This document shows positions 34,391-43,613 of a DNA stretch of 64,000 nucleotides, one piece after another. The translations under genes and the position numbers were made by a program. Origin of the DNA: Comamonas koreensis (GTDB lineage: Bacteria > Pseudomonadota > Gammaproteobacteria > Burkholderiales > Burkholderiaceae_C); NCBI RefSeq assembly GCF_021026195.1, contig NZ_JAJNCT010000028.1, positions 62,001 through 126,000 of the forward strand, written 5' to 3'. Position 1 is the first letter of the stretch; every line of letters begins with the position of its first letter. The notes under the pieces are model-generated. The model had not been told where the DNA came from and made no database searches. It saw only the letters and a program-made list of their open reading frames with translations.

Positions 34391-35752
34391 TCAGGCGCTG
34401 ACGCCCACTTCGCGCATCAACATGCGGTGCATCGCGGCTGCGGCGCGCTTGCCGTGCTCCACGGCTTCCACCGTCAGGTCACGCCCGCCCCAGCGGCAGT
34501 CCCCGCCCGCCCACACCCGCTCCAGGCTGGTCTGGCCGTCTTCGTCCGTCGCAATCCGCCCTGCCTTGAGGGCAATGCGCGCACCGGCCGGCTCGGCGAT
34601 ATAGCTCTGGCCAATGGCCTTGAGCACCATGTCGGCCGCCAGCACCGTGGTCTCGCCAGTGGTTTGCAGCTTGCCATCCACCTGCTGGGTGCCGGCCAGG
34701 CGGATGCCGCTGACGGCACCGTTGTCCACCAGCAGCTCCTGCGGCGCTTCCCACAGCCGGATCGTCACCCCATGGGTCTGCGCCCATTGCTGCTCCACGG
34801 CAGAGGCTGACATCGCATCCTGGCCGCGCCGGTACACAATGCTGACCTCTTCGGCGCCCAGCAAGCGCGCCTGCACGGCGGCATCCACGGCCGTCATGCC
34901 GCCGCCAATCACCACCACGCGCCGGCCTACCGGCACCGTGGATTTGTCGGAAGCCTGGCGGATATCGGCAATGAAATCGACCGCATTGCGCAGGCCCTGC
35001 GCGCTGGGCTCAGCGATGCCCAGGTCATTGACTCCTGCCAGGCCCAGGCCCAGAAACACCGCATCATGGCTGGCCAGCAGGCTGTCGATGGTGAAGTCGC
35101 GGCCCAGGCGCTGGTTGTTGCGCGGGGCAATGCCACCCACGGACAGCAGCCAGTCAATTTCCTTCTGCGCAAAATCGTCAGTGGTCTTGTAGCTGGCCAG
35201 GCCATACTCGTTCAGGCCGCCCAATTTAGGCTTGGCATCAAGCAGGCTGACATCATGGCCCTGCAAGGCCAGCAGGTGGGCACAGGCCAGCCCGGCAGGG
35301 CCGGCGCCCACAACGGCCACTTTCTTGCCCGTTGGCTCGGCACGCTTGAACAGCGGCGCGCCGCCAGCAGCCATGAAGCGGTCGGTGGCATAGCGCTGCA
35401 GCGCGCCAATCTCCACCGGCTTGTCCTCATTGGTGTTGCGCACGCAGGCCTGCTCGCAGAGCACCTCGGTAGGGCACACCCGGGCGCACATGCCGCCCAG
35501 CGGGTTCGATTCGAGAATGGTCTTGGCAGCACCCCGGATGTTGTCCTGCGCAATGCGGGCAATAAAGCTGGGGACATCAATGCTGGTGGGGCAAGCCGTC
35601 GCGCAGGGCGCGTCGTAGCAGTAATAACAGCGCTCGGCTTCGATCGATGCCTGCGCCCATGTCAGCGGCGGGTGCGCATCCGAGAAATTTTCAGCATATT
35701 GGTCCGCGCCAAGCCGTCCTGCGCGCACACCGCATCCCTTGGGTCCATTCAT
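34391..35752 (-). CDS. preT: NAD-dependent dihydropyrimidine dehydrogenase subunit PreT
   Basis: A 453-residue flavoprotein of the glutamate-synthase small-subunit type. The N-terminus has cysteine clusters for two [4Fe-4S] centres (CYYCYDAPCATACP and CARVCPTEVLCEQAC). These are followed by the FAD motif VAVVGAGPAGLACAHLLA, the NAD(P) motif VVVIGGGMTAVDAA, and a closing FAD motif VWAGGDCRWGGRDLTVEAVEHG. It passes electrons between NADH and PreA. It is the first gene of the minus-strand pyrimidine operon. ATG 35752 begins MNGPKGCGVRAGRL; the long gap upstream must hold the operon promoter. Confidence 0.95.
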   Translation of the reverse strand: MNGPKGCGVRAGRLGADQYAENFSDAHPPLTWAQASIEAERCYYCYDAPCATACPTSIDVPSFIARIAQDNIRGAAKTILESNPLGGMCARVCPTEVLCEQACVRNTNEDKPVEIGALQRYATDRFMAAGGAPLFKRAEPTGKKVAVVGAGPAGLACAHLLALQGHDVSLLDAKPKLGGLNEYGLASYKTTDDFAQKEIDWLLSVGGIAPRNNQRLGRDFTIDSLLASHDAVFLGLGLAGVNDLGIAEPSAQGLRNAVDFIADIRQASDKSTVPVGRRVVVIGGGMTAVDAAVQARLLGAEEVSIVYRRGQDAMSASAVEQQWAQTHGVTIRLWEAPQELLVDNGAVSGIRLAGTQQVDGKLQTTGETTVLAADMVLKAIGQSYIAEPAGARIALKAGRIATDEDGQTSLERVWAGGDCRWGGRDLTVEAVEHGKRAAAAMHRMLMREVGVSA

Positions 35753-36344
35753 GGCTCATCCTCCTCGACTGGGTTACCAGCGCGAGTGCGAACGGCTCCT
35801 TGAGCATGCCGCCTGCGACCGCGCCACTGCATCTACAACCGGGTGCGGTAAATGGCATTGCTGTGCAAGGCATTCACCGCCAAAGCTGCACCAACCAGGG
35901 AGGGTTCATCAGGCCCTCATCGTGGGTGTTTTATCCAAGCTGCGCTGCTGTTTTCGCAACGCTTATGAACCCATTAAAAGCCTGAATAAAATTTTACGCA
36001 CTGGTAAAAACACTAGGCTAAGAGAATTAATGAATAGCTCATGCCATGCATGGAACGGCGACGCTGCACGCTCCGCTGGTGCGATTTTTGCGTCCTCAAA
36101 AGGCACAGGAAAAACAGCCAGCGATGGTGTCGCAGGCCGCATGCGGTGGAGGTTTGAAGCGGTGTTGCAGCATCGGTGGCTGCGCGCTGGAAAGCCACAA
36201 TGGCCGGCATAGGCGGAGCAGGATTTGACTCTGAGGCTGCTGCTAGCAGGCCTGATGGCGCCGAAGAATGCGCGGCCCTGGGCGCTGCGGCTCGGCAAGA
36301 AGCGGTTAACGGCATTGCCCTAGGTTGCGGCGCAATCAGCGATA
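35753..36344. other. Intergenic region preT / fecI
   Basis: About 590 bases between divergent genes. An AT-rich core (about 35960-36035) contains the dyad TTTTAC-N6-GTAAAA and is a likely promoter area for the preT operon. The right end holds a Fur-like box. Short open frames cross the region (for example 36046-36228) but none has a recognisable product or a good ribosome-binding site. Confidence 0.55.
35992..36009. promoter_or_regulatory. Dyad TTTTAC-N6-GTAAAA, possible operator
   Basis: TTTTACGCACTGGTAAAA has 6-base arms in an AT-rich stretch 240 bases upstream of preT. Size and symmetry suit a TetR or GntR type repressor, but it does not match the E. coli RutR consensus (TTGACCA-N2-TGGTCAA). 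Assignment to any regulator is a guess. Confidence 0.3.
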
Positions 36345-36359
36345 ATGATAACAATTCCC
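36341..36359 (+). promoter_or_regulatory. Fur-like box at the fecI start
   Basis: GATAATGATAACAATTCCC matches the 19-base Fur consensus at about 15 positions, with a perfect left half. It overlaps the first possible ATG of the sigma factor gene. Iron repression of the FecI-FecR-receptor set is the expected outcome. Confidence 0.75.
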
Positions 36360-37004
36360 ATTTGCGTGTGTAGCAAGCTTGCGTCCCCGAACGCGAGGAC
36401 AGCGTCCACCGGTTGCGAAGATCCCTTCTCTCTTTTTGGCCGCCTGGTGTTTGAGCGCTACTACCGCGAATTGCTGAACTTTCTGTCCCGATCCGTGCAT
36501 GACCGTGATACGGCTGCCGATCTGGCGCAGGAGAGCTACGCCCGTGTGCTGGCGGCCCAGCAGACCGGGCAGGCGGTGCAAGACCCGCGCGCCCTGCTCT
36601 ACCGCACCGCACGCAACCTGGTGATCGACCAGCACCGGCGCAGCAGCCTTCGTGCCGAGCTGGAGACGGCGCCGCCATCGGCAGGCGATGCGCCGGCGCT
36701 GGAGCACCTGCCCGGCCCACGCAGCCTGGAGCCCGAGACCATCCTCGCCTCCCGCGAAGGCCTGGCGGCCCTGGTCGCCACCATCGACCAATTGCCGCCG
36801 CGCTGCCGCGAAGCCTTTATGCTCTACAAGTTCGACGGCCTGAGCTATGCCCAGATCGCCGAGCAGATGGGCATCTCCCCGCGCACCGTCGAGATGCAGC
36901 TGCAAATCGCGATGGAGGCCTGCTGGCGTTGCCAGGACCGGCTCGATGGTGTGGCCCCGTCTGCCCCGCATCGGCGGTCCCGCAGCAAACGCGCGCTGCC
37001 ATGA
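36345..37004 (+). CDS. FecI-like ECF sigma factor
   Basis: A sigma70-like extracytoplasmic-function factor of up to 219 residues: region 2 (FERYYRELLNFLSRSVHDRDTAADLAQESYARVL, then RTARNLVIDQHRR) and region 4 (LPPRCREAFMLYKFDGLSYAQIAEQMGISPRTVEMQL). It would direct RNA polymerase to the receptor gene when FecR passes on the ligand signal. The start is doubtful: ATG 36345 lies inside the Fur-like box, so the true start may be GTG 36366 or GTG 36447 (just before FERYYRE); none has a strong ribosome-binding site. The stop overlaps the FecR start as ATGA. Confidence 0.88.
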   Translation: MITIPICVCSKLASPNARTASTGCEDPFSLFGRLVFERYYRELLNFLSRSVHDRDTAADLAQESYARVLAAQQTGQAVQDPRALLYRTARNLVIDQHRRSSLRAELETAPPSAGDAPALEHLPGPRSLEPETILASREGLAALVATIDQLPPRCREAFMLYKFDGLSYAQIAEQMGISPRTVEMQLQIAMEACWRCQDRLDGVAPSAPHRRSRSKRALP

Positions 37005-38152
37005 GCGGCCCAGCCTGTCCCCCAGAATCCAGCATTGACCACGAGATGAACGCACCGCCCCTGCCACCAGACAATGCCGCTGGCCTGCGCCAGCAGGTGC
37101 TGGACTGGTTTGTCCGGCGCCAGCGTGCGGGCTGGGGCGCGGCGGATGAGCAGGCCTTCCAGCAGTGGCTGCAGGCCGACGCCACGCATGGCAGCGCCTA
37201 TGCACAGTGGGAGCAGCACTGGAGCGCCATCGATGCCGTGCCTGCCGACACCATCGCCCAGCTGCGCCGCAACCTGGCGCATGACAAGGCGCAGCTGAGC
37301 GCTGCCCAACAGACGCCCCCGCGCGCGGCCACCGCACCTGCAGCGCCTGCGGCAGCCATCACAGGCCTGCGCCGCCGCTGGCTGCTGCCCTCGCTGGGCA
37401 TGGCCGCTGCGGTCGTGGTGGCCAGCGGCACAAGCCTGCTGGCCTGGCAGCATTGGCAGGCACAACCTGTGTTCCGGCAGGCCTATGCCTCGCAGCGCGG
37501 CCAGCAGCTGGAAGTGCAGCTGCCCGATGGCAGCCAGCTGCGCCTGGACACCGCCACCCGGCTGGAAGTGACCTACTACCGTGACCGCCGCGAAGTGCTG
37601 CTGCACGAGGGCCAGGCCGTCTTCAGCGTGCAGGCCAGTGCGCAGCGCCCCTTCCATGTGCTGAGCGGCCCGGTCGGCATCACCGTGGTGGGCACCCGGT
37701 TCTCGGTGCGCTACACGCCGGGGCTGGCCGGCAGCGATGGCGTGCGCGTGGCGGTGGAAGAAGGCCAGGTCCGCGTGGTACGCCGCGATGGCGCTCCCGG
37801 CCTCGCGCTGGCGCAGATCGCCGACGCCCAGACCTTGGTGGCCGGCCAGCAGATCACGGCCGATGCCCAAGGCAGCCTGCACCCCATCCAGCCCGTCGCC
37901 GCCGAAGGCATTGCCGCCTGGCGCGAGCACCGCATCAGCTTCGTCAACACGCCGCTGTCCCAGGCATTGGCGGAGTTTGAGCGCTATGGCAGCACTGGCC
38001 TCACGATCAGCGACCCGGCCGTGGCCGCACTGCGCCTGAGCGGCACCTTTGACCCCAGTGACACCCCGACCCTGCGCAAGCTGCTGCCCCATGCGCTGCC
38101 GGTGCGCTTGCAGCAGGTGGCGGGCGGACTGGAAATACGCGCTGCGCGCTGA
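37001..38152 (+). CDS. FecR-like transmembrane sigma regulator
   Basis: A 383-residue FecR family protein. The N-terminal cytoplasmic part (LRQQVLDWFVRRQRAGWGAADEQAFQQWLQADATH) is the sigma-binding FecR N domain. One membrane helix follows at about 125-148 (WLLPSLGMAAAVVVASGTSLLAW). The periplasmic part has the FecR core (AYASQRGQQLEVQLPDGSQLRLDTATRLEV) and a C-terminal secretin/STN-like end (ISDPAVAALRLSGTF). It relays receptor occupancy to the FecI-like factor. ATG 37001 was chosen because it overlaps the sigma gene stop; the longer open frame upstream is a shadow of the sigma gene. Confidence 0.92.
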   Translation: MSGPACPPESSIDHEMNAPPLPPDNAAGLRQQVLDWFVRRQRAGWGAADEQAFQQWLQADATHGSAYAQWEQHWSAIDAVPADTIAQLRRNLAHDKAQLSAAQQTPPRAATAPAAPAAAITGLRRRWLLPSLGMAAAVVVASGTSLLAWQHWQAQPVFRQAYASQRGQQLEVQLPDGSQLRLDTATRLEVTYYRDRREVLLHEGQAVFSVQASAQRPFHVLSGPVGITVVGTRFSVRYTPGLAGSDGVRVAVEEGQVRVVRRDGAPGLALAQIADAQTLVAGQQITADAQGSLHPIQPVAAEGIAAWREHRISFVNTPLSQALAEFERYGSTGLTISDPAVAALRLSGTFDPSDTPTLRKLLPHALPVRLQQVAGGLEIRAAR

Positions 38153-38231
38153 CATCCCGGCATCGGCACATTTTTTAAAAAATTTTCGCGGCCACTACCG
38201 TATTTCCCGCATCTCGTGCGTCTACCTCAGT

Positions 38232-38250
38232 AGGAATGATTTGCATTGAC
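38232..38250 (+). promoter_or_regulatory. Possible second Fur-like box before the receptor gene
   Basis: AGGAATGATTTGCATTGAC matches the Fur consensus at about 11 of 19 positions with the AATGAT and CATT blocks in place, 17 bases before the receptor ATG. The match is moderate and it could instead be part of the promoter read by the FecI-like factor. Confidence 0.4.
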
Positions 38251-38266
38251 TACTTTGAGGATCCCG

Positions 38267-40672
38267 ATGTCGTACCCCCTTCTGCGTCCCGCTCCACTGG
38301 CATTGGCCATTGCTCTGGCTCTGGGCTCGGTGGCCGCCCATGCGCAAAGCGCCGCACTGCCGACCGCACCGCTGGCCTTCCGCATCCAGGCCCAGCCGCT
38401 GGCCGAGGCGCTCAATGACTGGGCACGGCAAACGCGCATCCAGCTGATTGCCCAGCAAGGCCTGGTCGCCGGCAAGCGGGCGCCGGCCATCGTCGGCACG
38501 TTGACGCCCAACCAGGCGCTGGACCGCCTGCTGGCCGGCACCGGCCTGGTAGCCACGGTGGAGGGCCAGGCCGTGGTCATCAAGGCCGCATCGGTGGGCG
38601 AGGAAGGCGCGACCCTGGCGACCGTGACGGTGACGGCCGATGCCCAGCGCGACGGTGCCACCGAAGGCACTGGCAGCTACACCCAGCGCGGCCCCAGCGC
38701 GACGGCCACCGGCTTGAGTCTGAGCCTGCGCGAAACCCCGCAATCCGTCAGCGTGATGACGCGCCAGCGCATGGACGACTTCAAGCTCGACACCTTGACC
38801 GATGTGATGGAACAGACCCCGGGCATCGGCACCTACCGCCAGGGCAATGCCACCGACTTCCAGGCGCGCGGCACCTCGGTCAATCTGCAGACCGATGGCA
38901 TGAGCCAGGTGCGCAGCGGCTGGTACTACCTGACCAGCACCTTGTTCTCGCTAGACGACATGGCCGAGATTGACCACATCGATGTGCTCAAGGGCTCATC
39001 AGGCCTGGTGGTGGGCAAGGGTGAGTACGGCGCCACCGTCAACATGGTTCGCAAGCGCCCCACCCGTAGCTTCCAGGCCAGCGTACAGGCCAGCGCCGGC
39101 AGCTGGGACAGCTACCGCGCACAGGCCGATATTGGCGGGCCTCTCAATGAAGCGGGCACCCTGCGCGGCCGCCTGGTGGCATCGGCCACCGATGCCGGCA
39201 GCTTTCGCGACCATGAAGACAGCAGAGGCAAGATGCTGTTTGGCACGCTGGAGGCCGATCTGAGCCCGGACACCTTGCTGAATGTCGGCTTCACCTACCG
39301 CCAGCGTGCGGCCAACGGCATCGGCACCACCCAACCCATCCAGGGCTACACCCGCGCTGGCGTCCAAACGCCCGACCGGCCGCGCTCCTTCAACACCGGC
39401 GCGCCCTGGGGCGGCTATGACCAGAACGCGACCACCCTCTTCGGCAGCCTGGAGCAGCGCCTGGGCAATGGCTGGACGAGCAGTCTCAAGTTCTCGCACC
39501 AGCAGGTGCGCATGGACGACATGTTTGCCGGCTACCTCTACGACCAGGACCGGGTCAACTACGGCCGCTGGACGGACATGCGCAACAACAACTGGACCGT
39601 GAACCTGGACATCAAGGGCCCTTTCAGCCTGCTGGGACGCGAGCATGAGCTGCTCGCCGGCATCGGTATCTCGCGCTTCCAGAGCAGCGTCAAACTCCCG
39701 CTGAACGCGCAGGCCCTGCTACCGCTCGCTGGCCTGGGCACCAGCTACGACCAGGGCGGCGCCTACCTGCCCGAGCCCGACACCAGCAGCTGGGTCTATG
39801 GCGATAACCGCTTCAGCCAAAAGCAGCGCTATGCCTATGCGGCAGGCCGCTTTCAACTCAGCGATCCGCTGCAGCTGATTGCCGGCTTGCGCGTGACCAA
39901 GTTCGAAGAGCGCGACACCACCCCCTACTGGTGGAACTACGACATGAACGAGAGCGCGGTCTACACGCCCTACGCCGGTCTGGTCTATGACTTCCACCCC
40001 AACATGTCCGCCTACGCCAGCTACGCCAGCATCTTCCAGCCGCAAACCTCGCAGGATGAGCAGGGCCGCACCCTCAAGCCCGAAGAAGGCAACACCTATG
40101 AAATCGGCATCAAGGGCGAGTTCTTGGACAAGCGCCTGAACGCCAGCATCAGCCACTACTGGATCAAGACCAAGAACACCGCCGAGGAGACGGGCGGCCT
40201 CACCCCTGGCGGCGATACCGCCTACCGCTCCGTCGCCTCTGCCACCCGCCACGGCTGGGAGCTGGAGCTGTCGGGCGAGTTGGCAAGGGGCTGGCAGGCC
40301 CAGGGCAGCCTGGTGCGGCAGAACAGCTCGCTGAGCAACACCAGCCAGTACCCAGAGTACCAGTTCAAGCTGGGCAGCACCTACCGCTTTGACGGAGGCG
40401 CTCTGCGCGGCCTGACCGTCGGTGCCTCGACCCGCTGGCAGGACAAGACCTCCGTCAGCAACAGCGCCGCCACCCTGGCGCAAGGCAGCTACGCGCTGCT
40501 GGACCTGATGGCCCGCTACCAGGTCGACAAGCAGCTGTCCTTCAGCCTGAACATCAACAACGCGTTGGACAAGCACTACAAGGCCGGCGTGAACAACTTC
40601 AGCGCCATTGGCCTGTACTACACCTGGGGCGCACCGCGCAGCGTGAATGTGGGGATGCGTTACGACTTTTGA
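38267..40672 (+). CDS. TonB-dependent siderophore receptor with STN signalling domain
   Basis: An 801-residue outer-membrane receptor. A signal peptide (ALAIALALGSVAAHAQS, cleavage about residue 27) is followed by an STN domain (about 38-100, FRIQAQPLAEALNDWARQTR) that signals to FecR, and a plug with LRETPQSVSVMTRQRMDD and GTYRQGNATDFQARGTSV typical of hydroxamate or catecholate siderophore receptors. The 22-strand barrel ends in the aromatic SVNVGMRYDF. ATG 38267 has TGAGGA at good spacing; a TTG start 21 bases earlier is less likely. It completes a cell-surface signalling set with the FecI- and FecR-like genes. The ligand cannot be told. Confidence 0.95.
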   Translation: MSYPLLRPAPLALAIALALGSVAAHAQSAALPTAPLAFRIQAQPLAEALNDWARQTRIQLIAQQGLVAGKRAPAIVGTLTPNQALDRLLAGTGLVATVEGQAVVIKAASVGEEGATLATVTVTADAQRDGATEGTGSYTQRGPSATATGLSLSLRETPQSVSVMTRQRMDDFKLDTLTDVMEQTPGIGTYRQGNATDFQARGTSVNLQTDGMSQVRSGWYYLTSTLFSLDDMAEIDHIDVLKGSSGLVVGKGEYGATVNMVRKRPTRSFQASVQASAGSWDSYRAQADIGGPLNEAGTLRGRLVASATDAGSFRDHEDSRGKMLFGTLEADLSPDTLLNVGFTYRQRAANGIGTTQPIQGYTRAGVQTPDRPRSFNTGAPWGGYDQNATTLFGSLEQRLGNGWTSSLKFSHQQVRMDDMFAGYLYDQDRVNYGRWTDMRNNNWTVNLDIKGPFSLLGREHELLAGIGISRFQSSVKLPLNAQALLPLAGLGTSYDQGGAYLPEPDTSSWVYGDNRFSQKQRYAYAAGRFQLSDPLQLIAGLRVTKFEERDTTPYWWNYDMNESAVYTPYAGLVYDFHPNMSAYASYASIFQPQTSQDEQGRTLKPEEGNTYEIGIKGEFLDKRLNASISHYWIKTKNTAEETGGLTPGGDTAYRSVASATRHGWELELSGELARGWQAQGSLVRQNSSLSNTSQYPEYQFKLGSTYRFDGGALRGLTVGASTRWQDKTSVSNSAATLAQGSYALLDLMARYQVDKQLSFSLNINNALDKHYKAGVNNFSAIGLYYTWGAPRSVNVGMRYDF

Positions 40673-40849
40673 TGGCTGGCAATGGCGCAGGGCTGGGCTG
40701 ATGGACCAGCGGCAGCACCGACGCGTTTTTGGCCATGTAGAAGAGCCCGCATCCTGACTTGGGATGCGGACGCGCTTCGCTGGTGCACCACGGCTTGCAG
40801 TGGTGGCTGACGGTAAATTCGATGAACGCTGCACCGGCTGCCCACTGCC

Positions 40850-42334
40850 TCATGGTTCAGGTGGCACCTGCCATCCCGGGCTGCTGGTGGCAGGCACCGT
40901 ACGCCGCAGCACCGTGCCGGTTCTGCTACCCAGGTACACACCCTGTTCGTAAGCGATGGCCCCATTGACAATGACGCAGTCGATGCCAGCAGCGGGCTGT
41001 TTAGGATCGTCAAAGGTGGCAGTATCGCGTACGGTCTGCGGGTCAAATATGCAGAGATCGGCATAGTGGCCTTCGGCCAGAACGCCACGCTTTTCGATGC
41101 CAAAGACCTGGGCGGTCAGGCCCGTCATTTTCCAGACAGCGGTCTCCAGCGGGAACAGACCAAGCTCACGGCTGTAGTGGCCCAGTACGCGGGGAAAGGT
41201 GCCCCAAAGGCGCGGATGCGGGCGTTCGTTGGAGGGGACGCCGTCCGAACCAATCATTGTCGGGCCAAAGGCCAGGATGCGCCGCACATCGCTTTCGTCC
41301 ATATTGAAATAGATGGCGCTGGCCGGCTGCAGGCGGGCGGAGGCCTCGGCACGCGAGACCTGCCAGCGCCGGGCAATGTCGCCCAGCTCCTGGCCTTGCA
41401 ATTCAGGATGGGGCTTGCTGTCAGCAATGACGATCTTGCCCGCCAAGCGCTCTTCGTCCAGGTGCAGGATGGTGGAGCTGGCATGGTAGGGATAGCAATC
41501 GAGAGACACACATTGGTGCTGCATCGCTGCGGCGACCTGCGGCAAGGTCTGCACCGACTGCCCCCAGTTATCAAATCCCTGCAGCTTGTGGTGGGAAATG
41601 ACCACCGCAGTCCGCGCAAATAAGCCGATCTGCAAAGTCTCGTCGATGGCTTCCTGGCTGTGCGCTCCCTCATTGCGTAGATGGCTCACATACAGTGCGC
41701 CGTATTCAGCGAGTGGCTGGGCCACCCGACAAAGCTCTTGGGTGCTGGCTGCAGCCGCCGGAGGGTAGTAGGTACCAGAGGACAGCCCGACGGCCCCGGC
41801 CTCCAGCGCCTCGCGCAGCAAGACCTGCATCTGGGCGATCTCATCCGGGTTGGCGGCGCGGTTCACATCAGCCATCGCCTCGACCCGTAAGGTGCTGTGC
41901 CCCACCAGCGGGATGACGTGCACCGCAGGCGGCGCTGCGCGCAGCGCCTGCACATAGGCCGCGAAGCTGGGAAAACGTGTGCTGGCATCGCTGAGCAGAT
42001 TCAGCGGCGCGGGCACGGGCGTGTCGGGATGCAGCGGCGCCGCGCTGATGCCGCAGTTGCCGGTGACCACGGCGGTGACGCCCTGCGAAAGCTTGAACGG
42101 CATCTGCGGCTGCAGCAGCAATGCCTGGTCATCGTGCGAATGCGCATCGATAAAGCCCGGTGCAACAACTTTGCCTCGCGCATCGATCACGCGGTGGGCG
42201 GTGGCTGCGGACAAATCGCCCACAGCCGCAATGACGGCGCCGCGCAGGCCCACATCGGCACGGTAGCGTGGTCGCTTGCTGCCGTCGATCACCTCCCCGC
42301 CCCGGACGATGACATCAAATGCCTGGGTGTGCAT
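40850..42334 (-). CDS. N-acyl-D-amino-acid deacylase (D-aminoacylase family amidohydrolase)
   Basis: A 494-residue metal amidohydrolase. The N-terminal FDVIVRGGEVIDGSKRPRYRADVG and the metal site APGFIDAHSHDD are followed by the family cysteine in TGNCGISAAP, then VGLSSGTYYPPA, SHLRNEG, VISHHKLQG, MIGSDGVPS, and the C-terminal GHYADLCIFDPQTVRDTATF. These place it with D-aminoacylases that release D-amino acids from N-acyl forms; dipeptidase-like activity on D-residues is also known in the group. It lies 18 bases before the end of the upstream Bug binding-protein gene on the same strand, so the two form an operon. It is convergent with the receptor gene. Confidence 0.88.
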   Translation of the reverse strand: MHTQAFDVIVRGGEVIDGSKRPRYRADVGLRGAVIAAVGDLSAATAHRVIDARGKVVAPGFIDAHSHDDQALLLQPQMPFKLSQGVTAVVTGNCGISAAPLHPDTPVPAPLNLLSDASTRFPSFAAYVQALRAAPPAVHVIPLVGHSTLRVEAMADVNRAANPDEIAQMQVLLREALEAGAVGLSSGTYYPPAAAASTQELCRVAQPLAEYGALYVSHLRNEGAHSQEAIDETLQIGLFARTAVVISHHKLQGFDNWGQSVQTLPQVAAAMQHQCVSLDCYPYHASSTILHLDEERLAGKIVIADSKPHPELQGQELGDIARRWQVSRAEASARLQPASAIYFNMDESDVRRILAFGPTMIGSDGVPSNERPHPRLWGTFPRVLGHYSRELGLFPLETAVWKMTGLTAQVFGIEKRGVLAEGHYADLCIFDPQTVRDTATFDDPKQPAAGIDCVIVNGAIAYEQGVYLGSRTGTVLRRTVPATSSPGWQVPPEP

Positions 42335-42352
42335 ATCGCCTCCTTGAGACCT

Positions 42353-43321
42353 TCAGTCAACTTTCGCACCGCTGGCCTTGACCACTTCGCCCCAGCGTGC
42401 GCGCTCGGAATCGGCAAGTGCCTGGAAGTCCTCGGGCGTTCCGGGCAACGGTGTGTAAGCCATTTTTTCGAGCTGCGCCCTGATCTCCGGCGTTTTCAGC
42501 ACCTGGTTCAGGGCAGTGTTCAGGTGCACCACCACCTCGCGAGGCGTGCCAGGCGGCACCAGCAATCCACCCCATGCGTTCATCACAAAGCCGGGTACAC
42601 CCGCCTCCTGCATCGTCGGAATGTGCGGGTACTGCACATCGCGTTGGGCGCTGGTCACAGCCAGGGCGCGTACCTTGCCTGCCTGAAGCTGGGGCGCCGC
42701 AGTGACGATGTTCTCAAAGTAATAGTGCAAGCTGCCTCCAACCAGGTCGTTCAGCGCCTGCGGCGAACCCTTGTAGGGAATGTGCTGCGCTGATTCGAGT
42801 CCCATCCGCGCCTTGAACAGCTCCGCCCCCAAATGGCTGGTGGTGCCAATGCCGCCCGAACCATACTGCACCGGCTTGCCCGCACTTCTCACATAGGTCA
42901 CCAGCTCTTCAAGCGTGGTGACCGGCATCTGCATATTGACCAGCAGGAAGCTGCTGGTGGTTGCCATGCCCCCGACAGCCACGAGAGCACGCGGATCGTA
43001 GGGGAGCTTGCTGAACAGAAACTCGTTGGTTGTCAGCGTGGCGTTGTTGCCATAGCCCAGGGTATAACCATCGGGCGCTGCCGCCATCAGGGCTTGCATG
43101 CCGATGTTGCCGCCTGCACCACCCCGGTTCTCGATCACCACCGGCTTGCCCAGTTGCAGCGACAGCCCGTTTGCAATCAGCCGCGTGAGCACATCGGGGC
43201 TGCTCCCGGCGACGCTGGGCACGATGATTTTGAGGGGTCTGTCAGGGTAGGCCGCAAAGGCGGCGCAGGCCAGTGAACAAAAAGCGGCAATCGCCAGACG
43301 ACGTGAAAACCAGGCAAGCAT
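42353..43321 (-). CDS. Bug family (TctC-like) periplasmic solute-binding protein
   Basis: A 322-residue extracytoplasmic binding protein. It has a signal peptide (RRLAIAAFCSLACAAFAAYP), then the hallmark start YPDRPLKIIVPSVAGSSPDVLTR, VIENRGGAGGNIGMQAL, GYTLGYGNNATLTTNE and VPGFVMNAWGGLLVPPGTP. These Bug proteins are abundant in Burkholderiales and often lack adjacent TctAB membrane genes, as here. It is the first gene of a pair with the N-acyl-D-amino-acid deacylase, so its ligand may be an acylated amino acid, but binding specificity is not visible in the sequence. Confidence 0.93.
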   Translation of the reverse strand: MLAWFSRRLAIAAFCSLACAAFAAYPDRPLKIIVPSVAGSSPDVLTRLIANGLSLQLGKPVVIENRGGAGGNIGMQALMAAAPDGYTLGYGNNATLTTNEFLFSKLPYDPRALVAVGGMATTSSFLLVNMQMPVTTLEELVTYVRSAGKPVQYGSGGIGTTSHLGAELFKARMGLESAQHIPYKGSPQALNDLVGGSLHYYFENIVTAAPQLQAGKVRALAVTSAQRDVQYPHIPTMQEAGVPGFVMNAWGGLLVPPGTPREVVVHLNTALNQVLKTPEIRAQLEKMAYTPLPGTPEDFQALADSERARWGEVVKASGAKVD

Positions 43322-43555
43322 GGCATAGCTCCAAAAGTGAGGCCAACATGCAACGCTGTGGTTTCAACGGAAAAACCGCGTTATCGCCCCGGCATTGCAC
43401 CGAATGAGCCAGCGCGCAAGGGCGCGCAGGGCCGGGCCATTGTGCGGGGTCTGAATAATAAAATCCCCATAATTAACAACAACATACCCAAGCAACAAAT
43501 CCCTGAGGCGCAAGCACACAGCAGACAGTCCCATGGCCTGCCAAAAAGCAGCGAC

Positions 43556-43589
43556 AAAAAAGGCCCGCTGGCATTCATGCCAGCGGGCC
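43556..43589 (-). terminator. Intrinsic terminator of the 2-oxoadipate operon
   Basis: GGCCCGCTGGCA pairs with TGCCAGCGGGCC over a TTCA loop. On the minus strand it is followed by six T. It lies 24 bases after the aminotransferase stop. Confidence 0.92.
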
Positions 43590-43613
43590 CGGATGCTACG
43601 GAGTCAATAGCGT

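Noticed and set aside
40745-40770. CCGCATCC/GGATGCGG hairpin between the receptor and deacylase genes
   Set aside because: The stem is good but has no T tract on either side, so it is not called as an intrinsic terminator.
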